Shown piece by piece: positions 27,030 through 36,417 of a DNA stretch of 64,000 nucleotides (position 1 is its first letter; the number at the start of each line of letters is the position of its first letter). The DNA is from Allobosea sp. Root483D1. GTDB lineage: Bacteria; Pseudomonadota; Alphaproteobacteria; Rhizobiales; Beijerinckiaceae. The stretch spans positions 284,837 to 348,836 of the forward strand of contig NZ_LMJW01000016.1 of the NCBI RefSeq assembly GCF_001429505.1, read 5' to 3'. Position numbers and translations under genes: made by a program. The notes beneath the pieces were generated by a model that saw only the letters and a list, made by a program, of their open reading frames with translations, made no database searches and was not told the DNA's origin.

Positions 27030-27659
27030 ATGCAGACCGCCGAGGACATCGCCGCCCGGATCGTCGAGCAGGCGCGTGGTCTGAACCGCATCATCGTCGC
27101 GCTCGCTGGCGCTCCGGGAGCCGGCAAGTCGACGCTGAGCGAGCAGCTGCTTGCGGCACTTCCCACCGGCGAGGCGGCGCTGGTGCCGATGGACGGCTTC
27201 CACTTCGACAATGTCGTGCTGGACGCGATGGGGCTGCGCAACCGCAAGGGCGCACCCGAGACCTTCGACTGCGCCGGGCTCGCGGCGACGCTGCGGCGTG
27301 TCCGCTCGGGCGACGAGGCTGTCGCCGTGCCGGTCTTCGATCGCGAGGCCGATCTTGCCCGCGCCGGTGCTGCGATCATCCCGGCCGATGCTCGTTTCGT
27401 GCTGGTCGAGGGCAACTATCTCCTGCTCGACCGGGCGCCATGGTCCAAGCTCGCGCCGCTCTTCGACCTGACCATCTTCATCGAGGTGCCACTCGCCGAG
27501 CTTGAGCGCCGGCTGCTCGCCCGCTGGACTGATCTTGGCCGGAGCGCTGAGGCCACCCGCGCCTGGGTCGATGGCAACGACCTGCCGAATGCGCGCCTAG
27601 TGATCGAAAGCAGCCGCCCGGCGGGTATCGTTTGGCGGAATGAGGCGATGGTGGGCTGA
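27030..27659 (+). CDS. P-loop nucleoside/sugar kinase (uridine-kinase or FrcK-like)
   Basis: A 209-residue phosphotransferase of the uridine-kinase/phosphoribulokinase fold. Walker A reads GAPGAGKST (residues about 29-37), followed by the MDGFHFDN acceptor-site motif and a Walker B-like VLVEGNYLLL. This family includes YggC-like kinases and the FrcK protein linked to fructose use in rhizobia; the substrate here is not determined. The ATG at 27030 was chosen because the domain begins within 20 residues. No sugar transporter genes are nearby. Confidence 0.82.
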   Translation: MQTAEDIAARIVEQARGLNRIIVALAGAPGAGKSTLSEQLLAALPTGEAALVPMDGFHFDNVVLDAMGLRNRKGAPETFDCAGLAATLRRVRSGDEAVAVPVFDREADLARAGAAIIPADARFVLVEGNYLLLDRAPWSKLAPLFDLTIFIEVPLAELERRLLARWTDLGRSAEATRAWVDGNDLPNARLVIESSRPAGIVWRNEAMVG

Positions 27660-27679
27660 GTTGGCTGCAAAACAAAGCG

Positions 27680-27790
27680 CCTGTCATCCCGGGCGACCGT
27701 AGGGAGACCCGGGATCCATTCCGGAGCCTTTCCGATAGACGCTCAGGAATGGATCCCGGATCTCCGCTTCGCTGCGTCCGGGATGACAGG
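27680..27790. repeat. Nested inverted repeat (second type)
   Basis: Outer arms CCTGTCATCCCGGGCG and CGTCCGGGATGACAGG, inner arms ACCCGGGATCCATTCC and GGAATGGATCCCGGAT. It has the same two-stem plan as the other dispersed repeats, but its sequence is different. It lies between the kinase and the ABC exporter. Confidence 0.8.
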
Positions 27791-27903
27791 AGGGGTTCGA
27801 GAGGGGACAGAACAGGAAAACCGTCCCAGTCTATTTCTTCTCCCGCCCCCTGCATTCCAAAGAGAATCCGCCTATATCGGCGGTTCCATTTGGAAGCATT
27901 TCA

Positions 27904-29814
27904 ATGTCCTCGCCTGCCACGCCGGTCTCGGCGCCTCTCGCGCGCCCCACCGTGCTCCAGCCCGGCTCCGGTTTTATCGCCACGTTCCAAGCGCTCTGGC
28001 CTTATCTCTGGCCGCCGGAGCGGGCCGATCTGCGCCAGCGCGTCGTCGCCGCCTTCGTGCTGCTGGTGATCGGCCGCCTCGTGCTGATGGGCGTGCCCTT
28101 CACCTTCAAATGGGCGACGGACGCGCTCGCCAACAACCCGACGACACTGTCGAACTGGCTGCCCTGGCTGGTCGGCGCGCCGCTAGCGCTGACCGTGATC
28201 TACGGCTTCGCCCGGGTCGGCTCGGCCGCCTTCGTGCAATTGCGCGACGCGATCTTCGCGCCGGTCTTCATGCATGCGGTGCGGACGCTGGCGCTGCAGA
28301 CCTTCGGCCATCTCCACCATCTCTCGCTGCGCTTCCATCTGGAGCGCAAGACCGGCGGGTTGACGCGCGTGCTGGAGCGCGGCCGCAACGGCATCGAGGA
28401 GATGGTGCGCCTCGGCCTCAACCAGCTCGTGCCGGTGATCATCGAGGTCACGCTGATCGTGACCGTGCTGCTCTATATGTTCGACTGGCGCTATGTCGTC
28501 GTGCTGGTGACGATGGTGGTCGGCTACATGGCCTACACCATCAAGGCCACCGAGTGGCGCATCGCCATCCGCGCCCAGATGAACGAGTCCGACACCGACG
28601 CCAACGCCAAGGCGATCGACTCGCTGCTCAACTACGAGACCGTGAAGTATTTCGGCGCCGAGGCGCGCGAGACCGCGCGCTACGATGTCTCGATGGCGCG
28701 CTATGAGCGCAACTCGATCAAGGCCTACACCTCGCTCGCCTGGCTCAATTTCGGCCAGGCCGCGATCTTCGCAGCCGGCCTCACCATCTCGATGGTGATG
28801 TGCGTGCGCGGCTTCCAGGCCGGCACCAATACGGTCGGCGATTTCGTGCTGATCAACGCCATGCTGATCCAGCTCTATATCCCGCTGAATTTCATGGGCA
28901 CCGTCTATCGCGAGATCAAGCAGGCGACGCTCGACATCGAGCAGATGTTCTCGCTGATCGGCCGCGATCCGGAGATCCAGGACAAGCCGGGTGCGCCCGC
29001 GCTCGACGTCCGCGCCGGCACCGTCACCTTCGAGGATGTCCACTTCGCCTATGTGCCGGAGCGGCCGATCCTGCGCGGCATCTCCTTCGAGGTGCCGGCG
29101 GGCAAGACCATTGCGATCGTCGGCCCGTCAGGTGCCGGCAAGTCGACGATCTCGCGCCTGCTCTTCCGCTTCTACGAGCCGCAGAAGGGGCGCATCCTGA
29201 TCGACGGCCAGGACATCGCCGAGATCCAGCAGGTCTCGCTGCGCTCGGCGATCGGCATGGTCCCGCAGGATACGGTGCTGTTCAACGACACCATCGAATA
29301 CAATCTGCGCTATGGCCGCCCAGAGGCGACGCAAGGCGAGATCGAGGAGGCCGCGCGGCTCGCCCAGATCGATCGCTTCATCAAGTCGCTGCCGGAAGGC
29401 TACCAGACCTCGGTCGGCGAACGCGGCCTCAAGCTCTCCGGCGGCGAGAAGCAGCGCGTCGCCATCGCCCGCACCATCCTCAAGGGACCGCCTGTCCTGG
29501 TACTGGACGAGGCGACCTCGGCGCTCGATTCCTTCACCGAGAAGGAAATCCAGGATGCGCTCGACCGGGTCAGCGAGGGCCGCACCACGCTGGTCATTGC
29601 CCACCGGCTCTCGACCGTGGTCAACGCCGACGAGATCATCGTCCTCGACAAGGGGCTGATCGTCGAGCGCGGCCACCATCGCGAGCTGCTGGCGGCCGAT
29701 GGCGTCTACGCCGCGCTCTGGAACCGCCAGCGCCAGGTGGACGAGGCCAAGGCGACGCTGCAGCGCGCGACGGCAGAGGAAGGCGAAAGCGTCAGGGTCA
29801 AGCTGACGGAGTGA
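27904..29814 (+). CDS. Atm1/HMT1-type ABC exporter (fused permease and ATPase)
   Basis: A 636-residue half-transporter that should dimerise in the inner membrane. Residues 1-350 hold six transmembrane helices; the ATPase follows with Walker A GPSGAGKST, signature LSGGEKQR, Walker B VLVLDEATSAL and the H-loop IAHRLS. The N-terminal extension and the segment LNYETVKYFGAEARETARYD mark the Atm1/HMT1/ABCB7 branch. Bacterial members export glutathione-linked metals or sulphur compounds. The substrate is not determined from sequence. Confidence 0.92.
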   Translation: MSSPATPVSAPLARPTVLQPGSGFIATFQALWPYLWPPERADLRQRVVAAFVLLVIGRLVLMGVPFTFKWATDALANNPTTLSNWLPWLVGAPLALTVIYGFARVGSAAFVQLRDAIFAPVFMHAVRTLALQTFGHLHHLSLRFHLERKTGGLTRVLERGRNGIEEMVRLGLNQLVPVIIEVTLIVTVLLYMFDWRYVVVLVTMVVGYMAYTIKATEWRIAIRAQMNESDTDANAKAIDSLLNYETVKYFGAEARETARYDVSMARYERNSIKAYTSLAWLNFGQAAIFAAGLTISMVMCVRGFQAGTNTVGDFVLINAMLIQLYIPLNFMGTVYREIKQATLDIEQMFSLIGRDPEIQDKPGAPALDVRAGTVTFEDVHFAYVPERPILRGISFEVPAGKTIAIVGPSGAGKSTISRLLFRFYEPQKGRILIDGQDIAEIQQVSLRSAIGMVPQDTVLFNDTIEYNLRYGRPEATQGEIEEAARLAQIDRFIKSLPEGYQTSVGERGLKLSGGEKQRVAIARTILKGPPVLVLDEATSALDSFTEKEIQDALDRVSEGRTTLVIAHRLSTVVNADEIIVLDKGLIVERGHHRELLAADGVYAALWNRQRQVDEAKATLQRATAEEGESVRVKLTE

Positions 29815-29905
29815 CGTAATCGCTCCGCGGCGCGTGTGGACGAACGATCAAGCGACGGGCTGAAGCCGATGATATGCACGGGGCTCTCAGGGGAGGAGCC
29901 GGGGC

Positions 29906-30760
29906 ATGTCGCTTGCCGACAAGGCGCTTTGGGTGATCGAGCGTAATTCGGGCCGGGAACTGACACTCGGCTCGATCGCGGCAGCTTGTAACGTCTCGCG
30001 GTCACATCTGGCCAACGGCTTCGGAACCGCCAGCGGCTGGCCGGTGATGGCCTATCTCCGGGCGCGGCGACTGAGCGAAGCCGCCAAGCGCCTCGCAGCC
30101 GGTGCCCCTGACATCCTCTTGGTCGCGCTCGAATTCGGCTACGGCTCGCACGAAGCCTTCACCCGCGCCTTTCGCGACCAGTTCGGAACCACGCCGGAAG
30201 AGGTTCGCAACGGCGGCAGCACTGACAGGCTGAGCCTTGTCGCGCCTTTGCGGCTGACCAACGGCCGCGCGCGGACACCGATCCCGACGCTGGGGGAGCT
30301 GCGCCGGTTGCGCCTCGTCGGCCTGTCCGCGCCGTGCTCGTATGAATCGGCGATCGGGATTCCGGCGCAGTGGCAGGCGTTCATGTGCGACCACTATGCC
30401 GACATCCCCGACAAGGCCCCGGGGATACCGATCGGCGTCTGCCGTGCGCCGGATGAGGACGGCTGCTTCGAATATATGTGCGCCACCGAGATCCGGTCGG
30501 TCTCCTCGCCCCGCAAGCCACTGGCCGCGCTGGACATCGAACCGGGGGCCTACGCGGTCTTCGACCATCGCGACCACGTCTCGACGATCTTCGACACCTA
30601 CACGGCGATCTGGAACGAGGCGCTGCCCGCTGCGGGCCTCAACGCCGCGAACGGGCCCGTCCTCGAATTCCACAACGATGCCTTCGACCCCGGCACCGGG
30701 CTTGGCGGTCTGACGATCTGGATTCCGCTGCAGCGCGATGGAAACGGGAGCGGGAGATGA
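29906..30760 (+). CDS. AraC-family regulator with GyrI-like effector domain
   Basis: A 284-residue transcription factor. The N-terminal two helix-turn-helix units (about 8-105) read TLGSIAAACNVSRSHLANGF and FGYGSHEAFTRAFRDQFG, a normal AraC DNA-binding domain. The rest (about 120-280) resembles a GyrI-like/effector-binding domain, as in Rob and SoxS-like multidrug regulators. It starts a three-gene run; its stop overlaps the methyltransferase start by ATGA. It probably controls that run, including the exporter-like gene. Confidence 0.88.
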   Translation: MSLADKALWVIERNSGRELTLGSIAAACNVSRSHLANGFGTASGWPVMAYLRARRLSEAAKRLAAGAPDILLVALEFGYGSHEAFTRAFRDQFGTTPEEVRNGGSTDRLSLVAPLRLTNGRARTPIPTLGELRRLRLVGLSAPCSYESAIGIPAQWQAFMCDHYADIPDKAPGIPIGVCRAPDEDGCFEYMCATEIRSVSSPRKPLAALDIEPGAYAVFDHRDHVSTIFDTYTAIWNEALPAAGLNAANGPVLEFHNDAFDPGTGLGGLTIWIPLQRDGNGSGR

Positions 30761-31410
30761 CGGCATCAGAGATGCCCAAGGACGACGAAGCGGCGAGCCG
30801 CTCGGCTTCCAACCCATCGACCCTCGCCGGCTACGAGGGCTGTGCCGACGACTATGCCGAAACGACGGCGCCCAAGCCGGATGCGGATGACCAGCCAGCG
30901 CTGGTCGAGCTGCTGAAGGCGCTTGAACCCGGCAGCCGCCTGCTCGAGATCGGTTCCGGCCCGGGCTGGGATGCCGACTGGTTGAAGGAGAGGGGGCTCA
31001 TAGTCAGGCGCACCGACGGAGCTGAGTCTTTCGTGCAGTTCCAGGCTGGCCGCGGCCGTCAGGCCGAGCGCCTCGACGTGATCAGCGATCCACTCGGCGG
31101 GCCCTATGACGGGGTCGTCGCGCTCCACGTGCTCCAGCATGTCGAGCGCGAAATCCTGCCTGCGGTCTTCGCCAGGATCGCAGAGGCGATCCGCGATGGT
31201 GGTGTCTTCCTGCTCGCACTCCGGGAGGGGGAGGGCGAGAGCGTCGAAATCGGCTCGACGGGGAGCGAGTATTACGTCGCCCTGTGGCCGCGCTCCGAGA
31301 TCATCGCTGCCCTGGCGGCGCTTGGCCTCGGCTTGCTCTGGTCGCGCTCGTTCGACGGCCGCGAAGGATGTTGGCTGACCGCCTTGTTCCGGAAGGGCGC
31401 ACTGCGATGA
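30757..31410 (+). CDS. Class I SAM-dependent methyltransferase
   Basis: A 217-residue methyltransferase with the Rossmann motif I RLLEIGSGPGWDADWL (about 63-78) and a YDGVVALHVLQHV motif near motif IV. About 45 N-terminal residues are polar and precede the fold. The substrate is unknown. It sits between the AraC regulator and an EamA transporter, and both junctions are ATGA overlaps, which suggests co-translation. Confidence 0.87.
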   Translation: MTASEMPKDDEAASRSASNPSTLAGYEGCADDYAETTAPKPDADDQPALVELLKALEPGSRLLEIGSGPGWDADWLKERGLIVRRTDGAESFVQFQAGRGRQAERLDVISDPLGGPYDGVVALHVLQHVEREILPAVFARIAEAIRDGGVFLLALREGEGESVEIGSTGSEYYVALWPRSEIIAALAALGLGLLWSRSFDGREGCWLTALFRKGALR

Positions 31411-32294
31411 GCCGAAAGGCCTTGGTTCTCTTCTTCGCCCTCGGCGTGATCTGGGGCGTGCCCTATCTGCTGATCAAGGTCGCCGCCGCCGACTACCATC
31501 CGGTCATCGTCGCCTTCGGCCGCGCCGCCATCGGCGCTCTCGTGCTCTTGCCCTTTGCGCTGCGTGGCAACGGTATCATGGCCGGCTTCCGCAAACCGGG
31601 CTGGCTGATCCTGTTCACGCTCGCCGAGATCAGCGGGCCCTGGTTCCTGATCGGCTTCGCCGAGACGCGGGTCACGAGCTCGCTCGCCGGCCTGATCATC
31701 GCGCTGACGCCGATAATCGCGGCGATCCTCGGCGTCGTGCTCTCGCAGGAGCGGCTCGGGGCAGGGCGGCTCGTCGGCCTCGGGCTCGGCCTTGCCGGCG
31801 TCGCCGCGCTGCTCGGCTTCGACGAGCAGCCGGTGGAGCTCTGGCCGGTACTGGCCTTGGCCGCGAGCGCGCTCGGCTATGCGCTCGGTCCGATCATCGT
31901 GGCGCGCAAGCTCGCAGATGCCGACGATGGCGCAGTGGTCGTCGTCTCGCTCATCGTCGCTTCCGTCCTCTATCTACCCTTCGTCCCCGCCTATTGGCCG
32001 GCGCGTTTCCCGCTGGATGCATCGCTCGCCGTCATCGCCTTGGCCGTGGTTTGCACGGCTCTGGCGTTCCAACTGCTGTTCGCGCTGATCGCCGAGGTCG
32101 GCGCGTCACGCGCGACGGTCATCGCCTATCTCAATCCGGCAGTGGCGGTGCTGCTCGGCGTCGCTGTGCTTGGCGAGCCCTTCTCCCTTGCATTGCTGGC
32201 GGGCTTCGCGCTCATCGTCGCAGGCTCCTATTTCGCCACCGCCCGAAAATCGGTCGAAACCCAGCCTGAAGAGATCCGAGCTGGGGCGGAGTGA
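31407..32294 (+). CDS. DMT/EamA-family transporter
   Basis: A 295-residue protein with about ten hydrophobic helices in two EamA repeats of five, the normal size for drug/metabolite transporters. The first repeat opens FFALGVIWGVPYLLIKVA and the second shows EVGASRATVIAYLNPAVAVLLG, the conserved end of EamA domains. It probably exports small metabolites or drugs. It is the last gene of the AraC-methyltransferase operon and is coupled by ATGA overlap. Confidence 0.88.
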   Translation: MSRKALVLFFALGVIWGVPYLLIKVAAADYHPVIVAFGRAAIGALVLLPFALRGNGIMAGFRKPGWLILFTLAEISGPWFLIGFAETRVTSSLAGLIIALTPIIAAILGVVLSQERLGAGRLVGLGLGLAGVAALLGFDEQPVELWPVLALAASALGYALGPIIVARKLADADDGAVVVVSLIVASVLYLPFVPAYWPARFPLDASLAVIALAVVCTALAFQLLFALIAEVGASRATVIAYLNPAVAVLLGVAVLGEPFSLALLAGFALIVAGSYFATARKSVETQPEEIRAGAE

Positions 32295-32384
32295 TCCAGT
32301 TGAGAAGGTTTCCACAAAGTCCTCGCCAGGATGGCCCGGGATTTGCCAGTATGGCGCACTGCGGTTGAGGCGGGGGGCTTCATC

Positions 32385-32888
32385 ATGTTCGTGCTCGATC
32401 CGACCACCTTGGTCGGCTTCCATACCTGGCTCAGCCTGATCGCCCTCGTCGCCGGCTTCCCGATGACGGCGGCCCTGCTGAAGGGCCATCTCAGCCCGCG
32501 CTGGAACGGTATCTTCCTCTCGACTGCCTTCGCGACCAGCGCGACCGGCTACGCCTTTCCCTTCAACAGCGTGCTGCCCTCGCACATCGTCGGCGCGGTC
32601 TCGCTGGTGCTGCTCGTGCTTGCGGGGCTGGCGCTCTACGCCTTCGCCTTGCGCGATGTCTGGCGGCGCATCTACGCGATCACGGCGGTGCTCTCCTTCT
32701 ATCTGCTGATCTTCGTGCTGATCGCCCAGCTCTTCCTCAAGGTGCCTGCGCTGCACGAGATGGCGCCGACCCAGAGCGAGCCGCCCTTCGCGATCGCCCA
32801 GGCGCTGGCGCTGATCGTCTTCCTCGTCCTGACGCTGATTGCAGCGCGGCGCTTCAGCGCCGGCGTGCCATCGACCAGAGCGGCATGA
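32385..32888 (+). CDS. Hypothetical membrane protein with four helices
   Basis: A 167-residue integral membrane protein with four hydrophobic segments (about 8-30, 40-60, 65-85 and 100-125) and a fifth near the C-terminus. No family is recognised with confidence. The ATG at 32385 is supported by a GGGGGG run before it. It lies downstream of the EamA transporter on the same strand after an 90-base gap and may be a separate unit. Confidence 0.65.
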   Translation: MFVLDPTTLVGFHTWLSLIALVAGFPMTAALLKGHLSPRWNGIFLSTAFATSATGYAFPFNSVLPSHIVGAVSLVLLVLAGLALYAFALRDVWRRIYAITAVLSFYLLIFVLIAQLFLKVPALHEMAPTQSEPPFAIAQALALIVFLVLTLIAARRFSAGVPSTRAA

Positions 32889-32914
32889 AAAATGGGCGGC
32901 CGGTTGGCCGCCCA
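32887..32914 (-). terminator. Intrinsic terminator for the minus-strand gene at 32944
   Basis: TGGGCGGCC (32893-32901) and GGCCGCCCA (32906-32914) form a perfect 9-bp stem with a 4-nt loop. On the minus strand it is followed by TTTTT, so it fits a rho-independent terminator for the gene that ends at 32944. Confidence 0.8.
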
Positions 32915-32943
32915 GGTTCTCACCATGATCTTATGAAGCCGCA

Positions 32944-33336
32944 TCAGTTGCGGTCGACGTCGACGATCTCGCCGCGCCAGTTGATCTCGACGCCAAGCTC
33001 GTCACCGCGCCTGTCGGCGCCGTCGATCACCCAGACATTGCCGCTCCAGCGGGCCTGATCGATCTCGGAGACGCCGTTGCGACGCGCGATCCGGATGGCC
33101 TCGCGCTGCGAGATCGTGTCGTAACGGGCGCCATCATAGCCGCCCCGATCATAGCCTCGGCGGACATCGTCCGGCTTGTAGGTGCCGCCGCGATAGGGCG
33201 CATTGTCGTTGCTCGTCGCCCCACGCTCATATTTCGGAATGCTGTTTTCCGGTCGCAGATCGACGCCCTGTGCCATAACCGCGATCGGTGCCAGCGCCAG
33301 CGCGCCCGCCATCAAGCCAATCTTCAGGGGTTTCAT
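32944..33336 (-). CDS. Secreted hypothetical protein, possibly PepSY-like
   Basis: A 130-residue protein with a signal peptide (MKPLKIGLMAGALALAPIA, ending near AVMAQ). A tyrosine/glycine-rich linker (YDRGGYDGARYD) is followed by ISQREAIRIARRNGVSEIDQARWSGNVWVIDG, which is reminiscent of a PepSY fold. The ATG at 33336 is chosen over one two codons earlier because GGAGG sits six bases before it. The strong terminator just after the stop codon shows it is a single-gene unit. Confidence 0.7.
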   Translation of the reverse strand: MKPLKIGLMAGALALAPIAVMAQGVDLRPENSIPKYERGATSNDNAPYRGGTYKPDDVRRGYDRGGYDGARYDTISQREAIRIARRNGVSEIDQARWSGNVWVIDGADRRGDELGVEINWRGEIVDVDRN

Positions 33337-33342
33337 CGTCAT

Positions 33343-33347
33343 CCTCC
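33343..33347 (-). promoter_or_regulatory. Ribosome binding site that decides the start of the gene at 33336
   Basis: GGAGG on the minus strand lies six bases before the ATG at 33336 but abuts the in-frame ATG at 33342, so the inner start is favoured. Confidence 0.65.
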
Positions 33348-33448
33348 AGGGTTGATGATGTGTCCTGAAGACTCAACCGCTGCGGGGATGATGCGTTCCG
33401 AAGTCTTTCGTGACCATTCTGCGGCAAATATTTGATCCGCCGAATGAT

Positions 33449-34450
33449 CTACGCATGGCCACCGATGATCGGCAGAATCTCGCCGGTGATGTAGCTCGAG
33501 CAGTGCGACGAGGCGAGGAAGACATAGGCGGGCGCAATTTCCTCCGGCTGGGCCGGGCGCTTCATCGGGACCTTCGAGCCGAACTCCGCCACCGCCTCGG
33601 CCGGCCGGTCCGACGGGTTGAGCGGGGTCCAGACCGGCCCTGGCGCGACCGCGTTGACCCTGATCCCGCGCGGCAGCAGATGCGCCGCCAGCGAGCGGGT
33701 GAAGGCATGGATGCCGCCCTTGGTCGTGGCGTAGTCGATCAGCTCCTTGCTGCCCTCCAGGCCGACCACCGAGCCGGTGTTGACGATCGCGCAGCCCTTG
33801 CCGAGATGCGGCAGCGCCGCCTGGGTCAGATGGAAATAGCCATGCAGGTTGGTGCGGATCGTCGTGTCGAAATGCTCTTCGGTGAGATCCTCGAAGCGCG
33901 GCGCATGCACCTGGAAGGCGGCGTTGTTGACGAGGATGTCGAGCCCGCCCAGCGCCTTCACGGTCTTCGCCACGGCATCGCGGCAGAAGCTCGCGTCGCG
34001 AATGTCGCCTGAGAAGGCCACGCCGGTCCGGCCCTCCTTCTCGATCGCGGCGAGCGTTTCCTTCGCATCCTCGTCCTCGCCGAGATGCAGGATCGCGACA
34101 TCGGCGCCTTCCCGCGCGAACAGCACCGCGACCGCCCGACCGATGCCGGAATCGCCGCCGCTGATCAGCGCGACCTTGTCCTGAAGCTTGCCCGAGCCCT
34201 TGTAGTAGGGCGCGTCATACATCGGCGCCGGATCGAGCGCCGCTTCCGAGCCGGGCTTCGCCTGGTGCTGGCGCTTGAACGGCGGCACGGGATAGAGCCG
34301 CGCGCCGGCCTGCACCGCGCCATCCTTCTTCTTCTGCGGCCGGGCGTCGGCGCGGGCGACGTCCTTCTGGATGCGGCGCTGCTGCTTGGCTGCGGCCTTC
34401 ACCGCTTTGGGCTGCTTGTCGTCCTTTCGTTTCGTGGCGGTCTTGGCCAT
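33449..34450 (-). CDS. Short-chain dehydrogenase with lysine-rich N-terminal extension
   Basis: A 333-residue member of the SDR family, YghA-like. The first 45 or so residues are lysine/alanine-rich (KRKDDKQPKAVKAAAKQQRR) and not part of the fold. The enzyme core shows the cofactor loop SGGDSGIGRAVA (about 96-107), NNAAF, and the catalytic serine and YxxxK (INYATTKG-like DYATTKGG). It is about 70 residues longer than a classical SDR. It is divergent from the flavoprotein gene. The substrate is unknown; such proteins often respond to stress. Confidence 0.87.
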   Translation of the reverse strand: MAKTATKRKDDKQPKAVKAAAKQQRRIQKDVARADARPQKKKDGAVQAGARLYPVPPFKRQHQAKPGSEAALDPAPMYDAPYYKGSGKLQDKVALISGGDSGIGRAVAVLFAREGADVAILHLGEDEDAKETLAAIEKEGRTGVAFSGDIRDASFCRDAVAKTVKALGGLDILVNNAAFQVHAPRFEDLTEEHFDTTIRTNLHGYFHLTQAALPHLGKGCAIVNTGSVVGLEGSKELIDYATTKGGIHAFTRSLAAHLLPRGIRVNAVAPGPVWTPLNPSDRPAEAVAEFGSKVPMKRPAQPEEIAPAYVFLASSHCSSYITGEILPIIGGHA

Positions 34451-34594
34451 CGTCGCCTCCTTGCGCGCGTTCCCATTGCTTCGGGCAACGTGTCGTTCCC
34501 GCGCCGGTTCCGCCGACGGCCGGATGCGCCCTTGCGATCCGGCGATTTCTCGGCAAGCTCAACCGCAACGGGGATCCGGCAGCTGGGAGGGCAC

Positions 34595-36250
34595 ATGGCG
34601 CTTGAGGCGGACGTCGTCATTGTCGGCGCTGGCCTTGCCGGCCTCGTCGCCGCGGCCGAGCTGACTGACGCCGGCCGCAAGGTGATCGTCGTCGAGCAGG
34701 AACCGCGCGCCAGTCTCGGCGGCCAGGCACACTGGTCCTTCGGCGGGCTCTTCCTGATCGATTCGCCCGAGCAGCGCCGCCTGCGGATCAAGGATTCGCT
34801 CGCGCTGGCCCGCCAGGATTGGTTCGGCTCGGCCGGCTTCGACCGCGACGAGGACCGTTGGCCGAAGGCATGGGCGGAGGCCTATCTCGATTTCGCCGCT
34901 GGCGAGAAGCGGGCCTGGCTGCACCAGCAGGGCATGCGCTGGTTTCCGGTCGTCGGCTGGGCCGAGCGCGGCGGCTATCTCGCCACCGGTCACGGCAACT
35001 CGGTGCCGCGCTTCCATGTCACCTGGGGTACGGGCCCCGGCGTACTCGCACCCTTCCTGCGCCGCGTCGCGGAGGCTGAAGCGAGGGGCCTGATCGAGTT
35101 GCGCTTCCGCCACCGCGTCACCGGCCTGACGCGCAGTGCTGGTGCCATTGAGGGCGTCGAAGGCGAGTTGCTTGAGGAAAGCGCGGTCGAGCGCGGGCAG
35201 GCGAGTTCGCGCGCGGTGACCGGCAGCTTCGCGATCAAGGCCCAGGCAGTGATCGTCGCCTCCGGCGGCATAGGCGGCAATCACGAGCTCGTCCGCCGCA
35301 ACTGGCCGCAGCGCCTGGGTGAGCCGCCCAAGCATATGCTCTCCGGCGTGCCGGCCCATGTCGATGGTGCCATGCTTGCCGTCACGGAGGCTGCTGGCGG
35401 CCGGCTGATCAATGGCGACCGGATGTGGCACTATGTCGAGGGCATCGCCAACTGGGCGCCGATCTGGCCGGCGCATGCGATCCGTATCCTGCCCGGCCCG
35501 TCCTCGCTCTGGTTCGATGCCCGCGGCAAGCGCCTGCCGGTGCCGCTCTTTCCGGGCTTCGATACGCTCGGCACGCTGGAGCATCTGCGCAAGACCGGCT
35601 TCGACCATTCCTGGTTCGTCACCAGCCGCAGCATCGTCGCCAAGGAGTTCGCGCTCTCGGGCTCCGAACAGAACCCGGACCTCACCGGCAAGAGCTGGCG
35701 CAAGGTCATCCAGCGCGCCCGCGCCGGCATGCCGGCACCGGTCCAGGCCTTCCTCGACAAGGGCGAGGACTTTATTGTCGAGACCGACTTCTCACGCCTG
35801 GTCTCTCGGATGAACGTGCTCGGTGGTGCCGGGCTGATCGACGAGGCAGATCTGCGGGCGCAGATCGAGGCGCGCGATCGCGACGCCGACAACCCCTATG
35901 GCAAGGACCTGCAGGTCACCGCGCTGCGCGGCGCCCGCGCCTATATCGGCGACCGGCTGATCCGCACCGCCAAGCCACATCGCATCCTCGACCCGGCCCA
36001 TGGCCCGCTCATCGCGGTTCGTCTCAACATCCTGACGCGCAAATCGCTCGGCGGGCTGATGACCGATCTGTCGTCGCGCGTGCTGGGCGATGACGGCGAG
36101 CCGCTGCCTGGGCTCTACGCGGTCGGCGAAGCGGCCGGCTTCGGCGGCGGCGGCCTGCACGGCTATCGCGCGCTCGAGGGCACCTTTCTCGGCGGCTGCA
36201 TCTTCTCGGGGCGCGTGGCGGGGAGAGCGGCGGCGAGGACGGTGGGGTAG
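34595..36250 (+). CDS. FAD-binding dehydrogenase (KsdD/fumarate-reductase-like)
   Basis: A 551-residue flavoprotein of the FAD-binding-2 family. It begins with the dinucleotide fold DVVIVGAGLAGLVAAAEL at residues 5-22 and has VVEQEPRASLGGQAHWSFGG, typical of the 3-ketosteroid-dehydrogenase-like group, and a C-terminal AVGEAAGFGGGGLHGYRALEG for flavin binding. Substrate unknown; steroid or related cyclic ketones are one option. GGGAGG at 34586-34590 precedes the ATG closely. The gene is divergent from the SDR gene. Confidence 0.88.
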   Translation: MALEADVVIVGAGLAGLVAAAELTDAGRKVIVVEQEPRASLGGQAHWSFGGLFLIDSPEQRRLRIKDSLALARQDWFGSAGFDRDEDRWPKAWAEAYLDFAAGEKRAWLHQQGMRWFPVVGWAERGGYLATGHGNSVPRFHVTWGTGPGVLAPFLRRVAEAEARGLIELRFRHRVTGLTRSAGAIEGVEGELLEESAVERGQASSRAVTGSFAIKAQAVIVASGGIGGNHELVRRNWPQRLGEPPKHMLSGVPAHVDGAMLAVTEAAGGRLINGDRMWHYVEGIANWAPIWPAHAIRILPGPSSLWFDARGKRLPVPLFPGFDTLGTLEHLRKTGFDHSWFVTSRSIVAKEFALSGSEQNPDLTGKSWRKVIQRARAGMPAPVQAFLDKGEDFIVETDFSRLVSRMNVLGGAGLIDEADLRAQIEARDRDADNPYGKDLQVTALRGARAYIGDRLIRTAKPHRILDPAHGPLIAVRLNILTRKSLGGLMTDLSSRVLGDDGEPLPGLYAVGEAAGFGGGGLHGYRALEGTFLGGCIFSGRVAGRAAARTVG

Positions 36251-36417
36251 GGCTCCCGGTGCAAGGGGCGGGGATTGATTGTCGCGCCATCCCCGCGCCT
36301 CTTTCGCGAAAGCGCGCAAAAGCCTAAACAGCTTCGCCGTCATGCGGCCTCAACCCCGCCGTGAAGGCGCTGCCAGATGCGCGCGCCGCGCCAACAAGAG
36401 CAACAGGACTAACGCCC

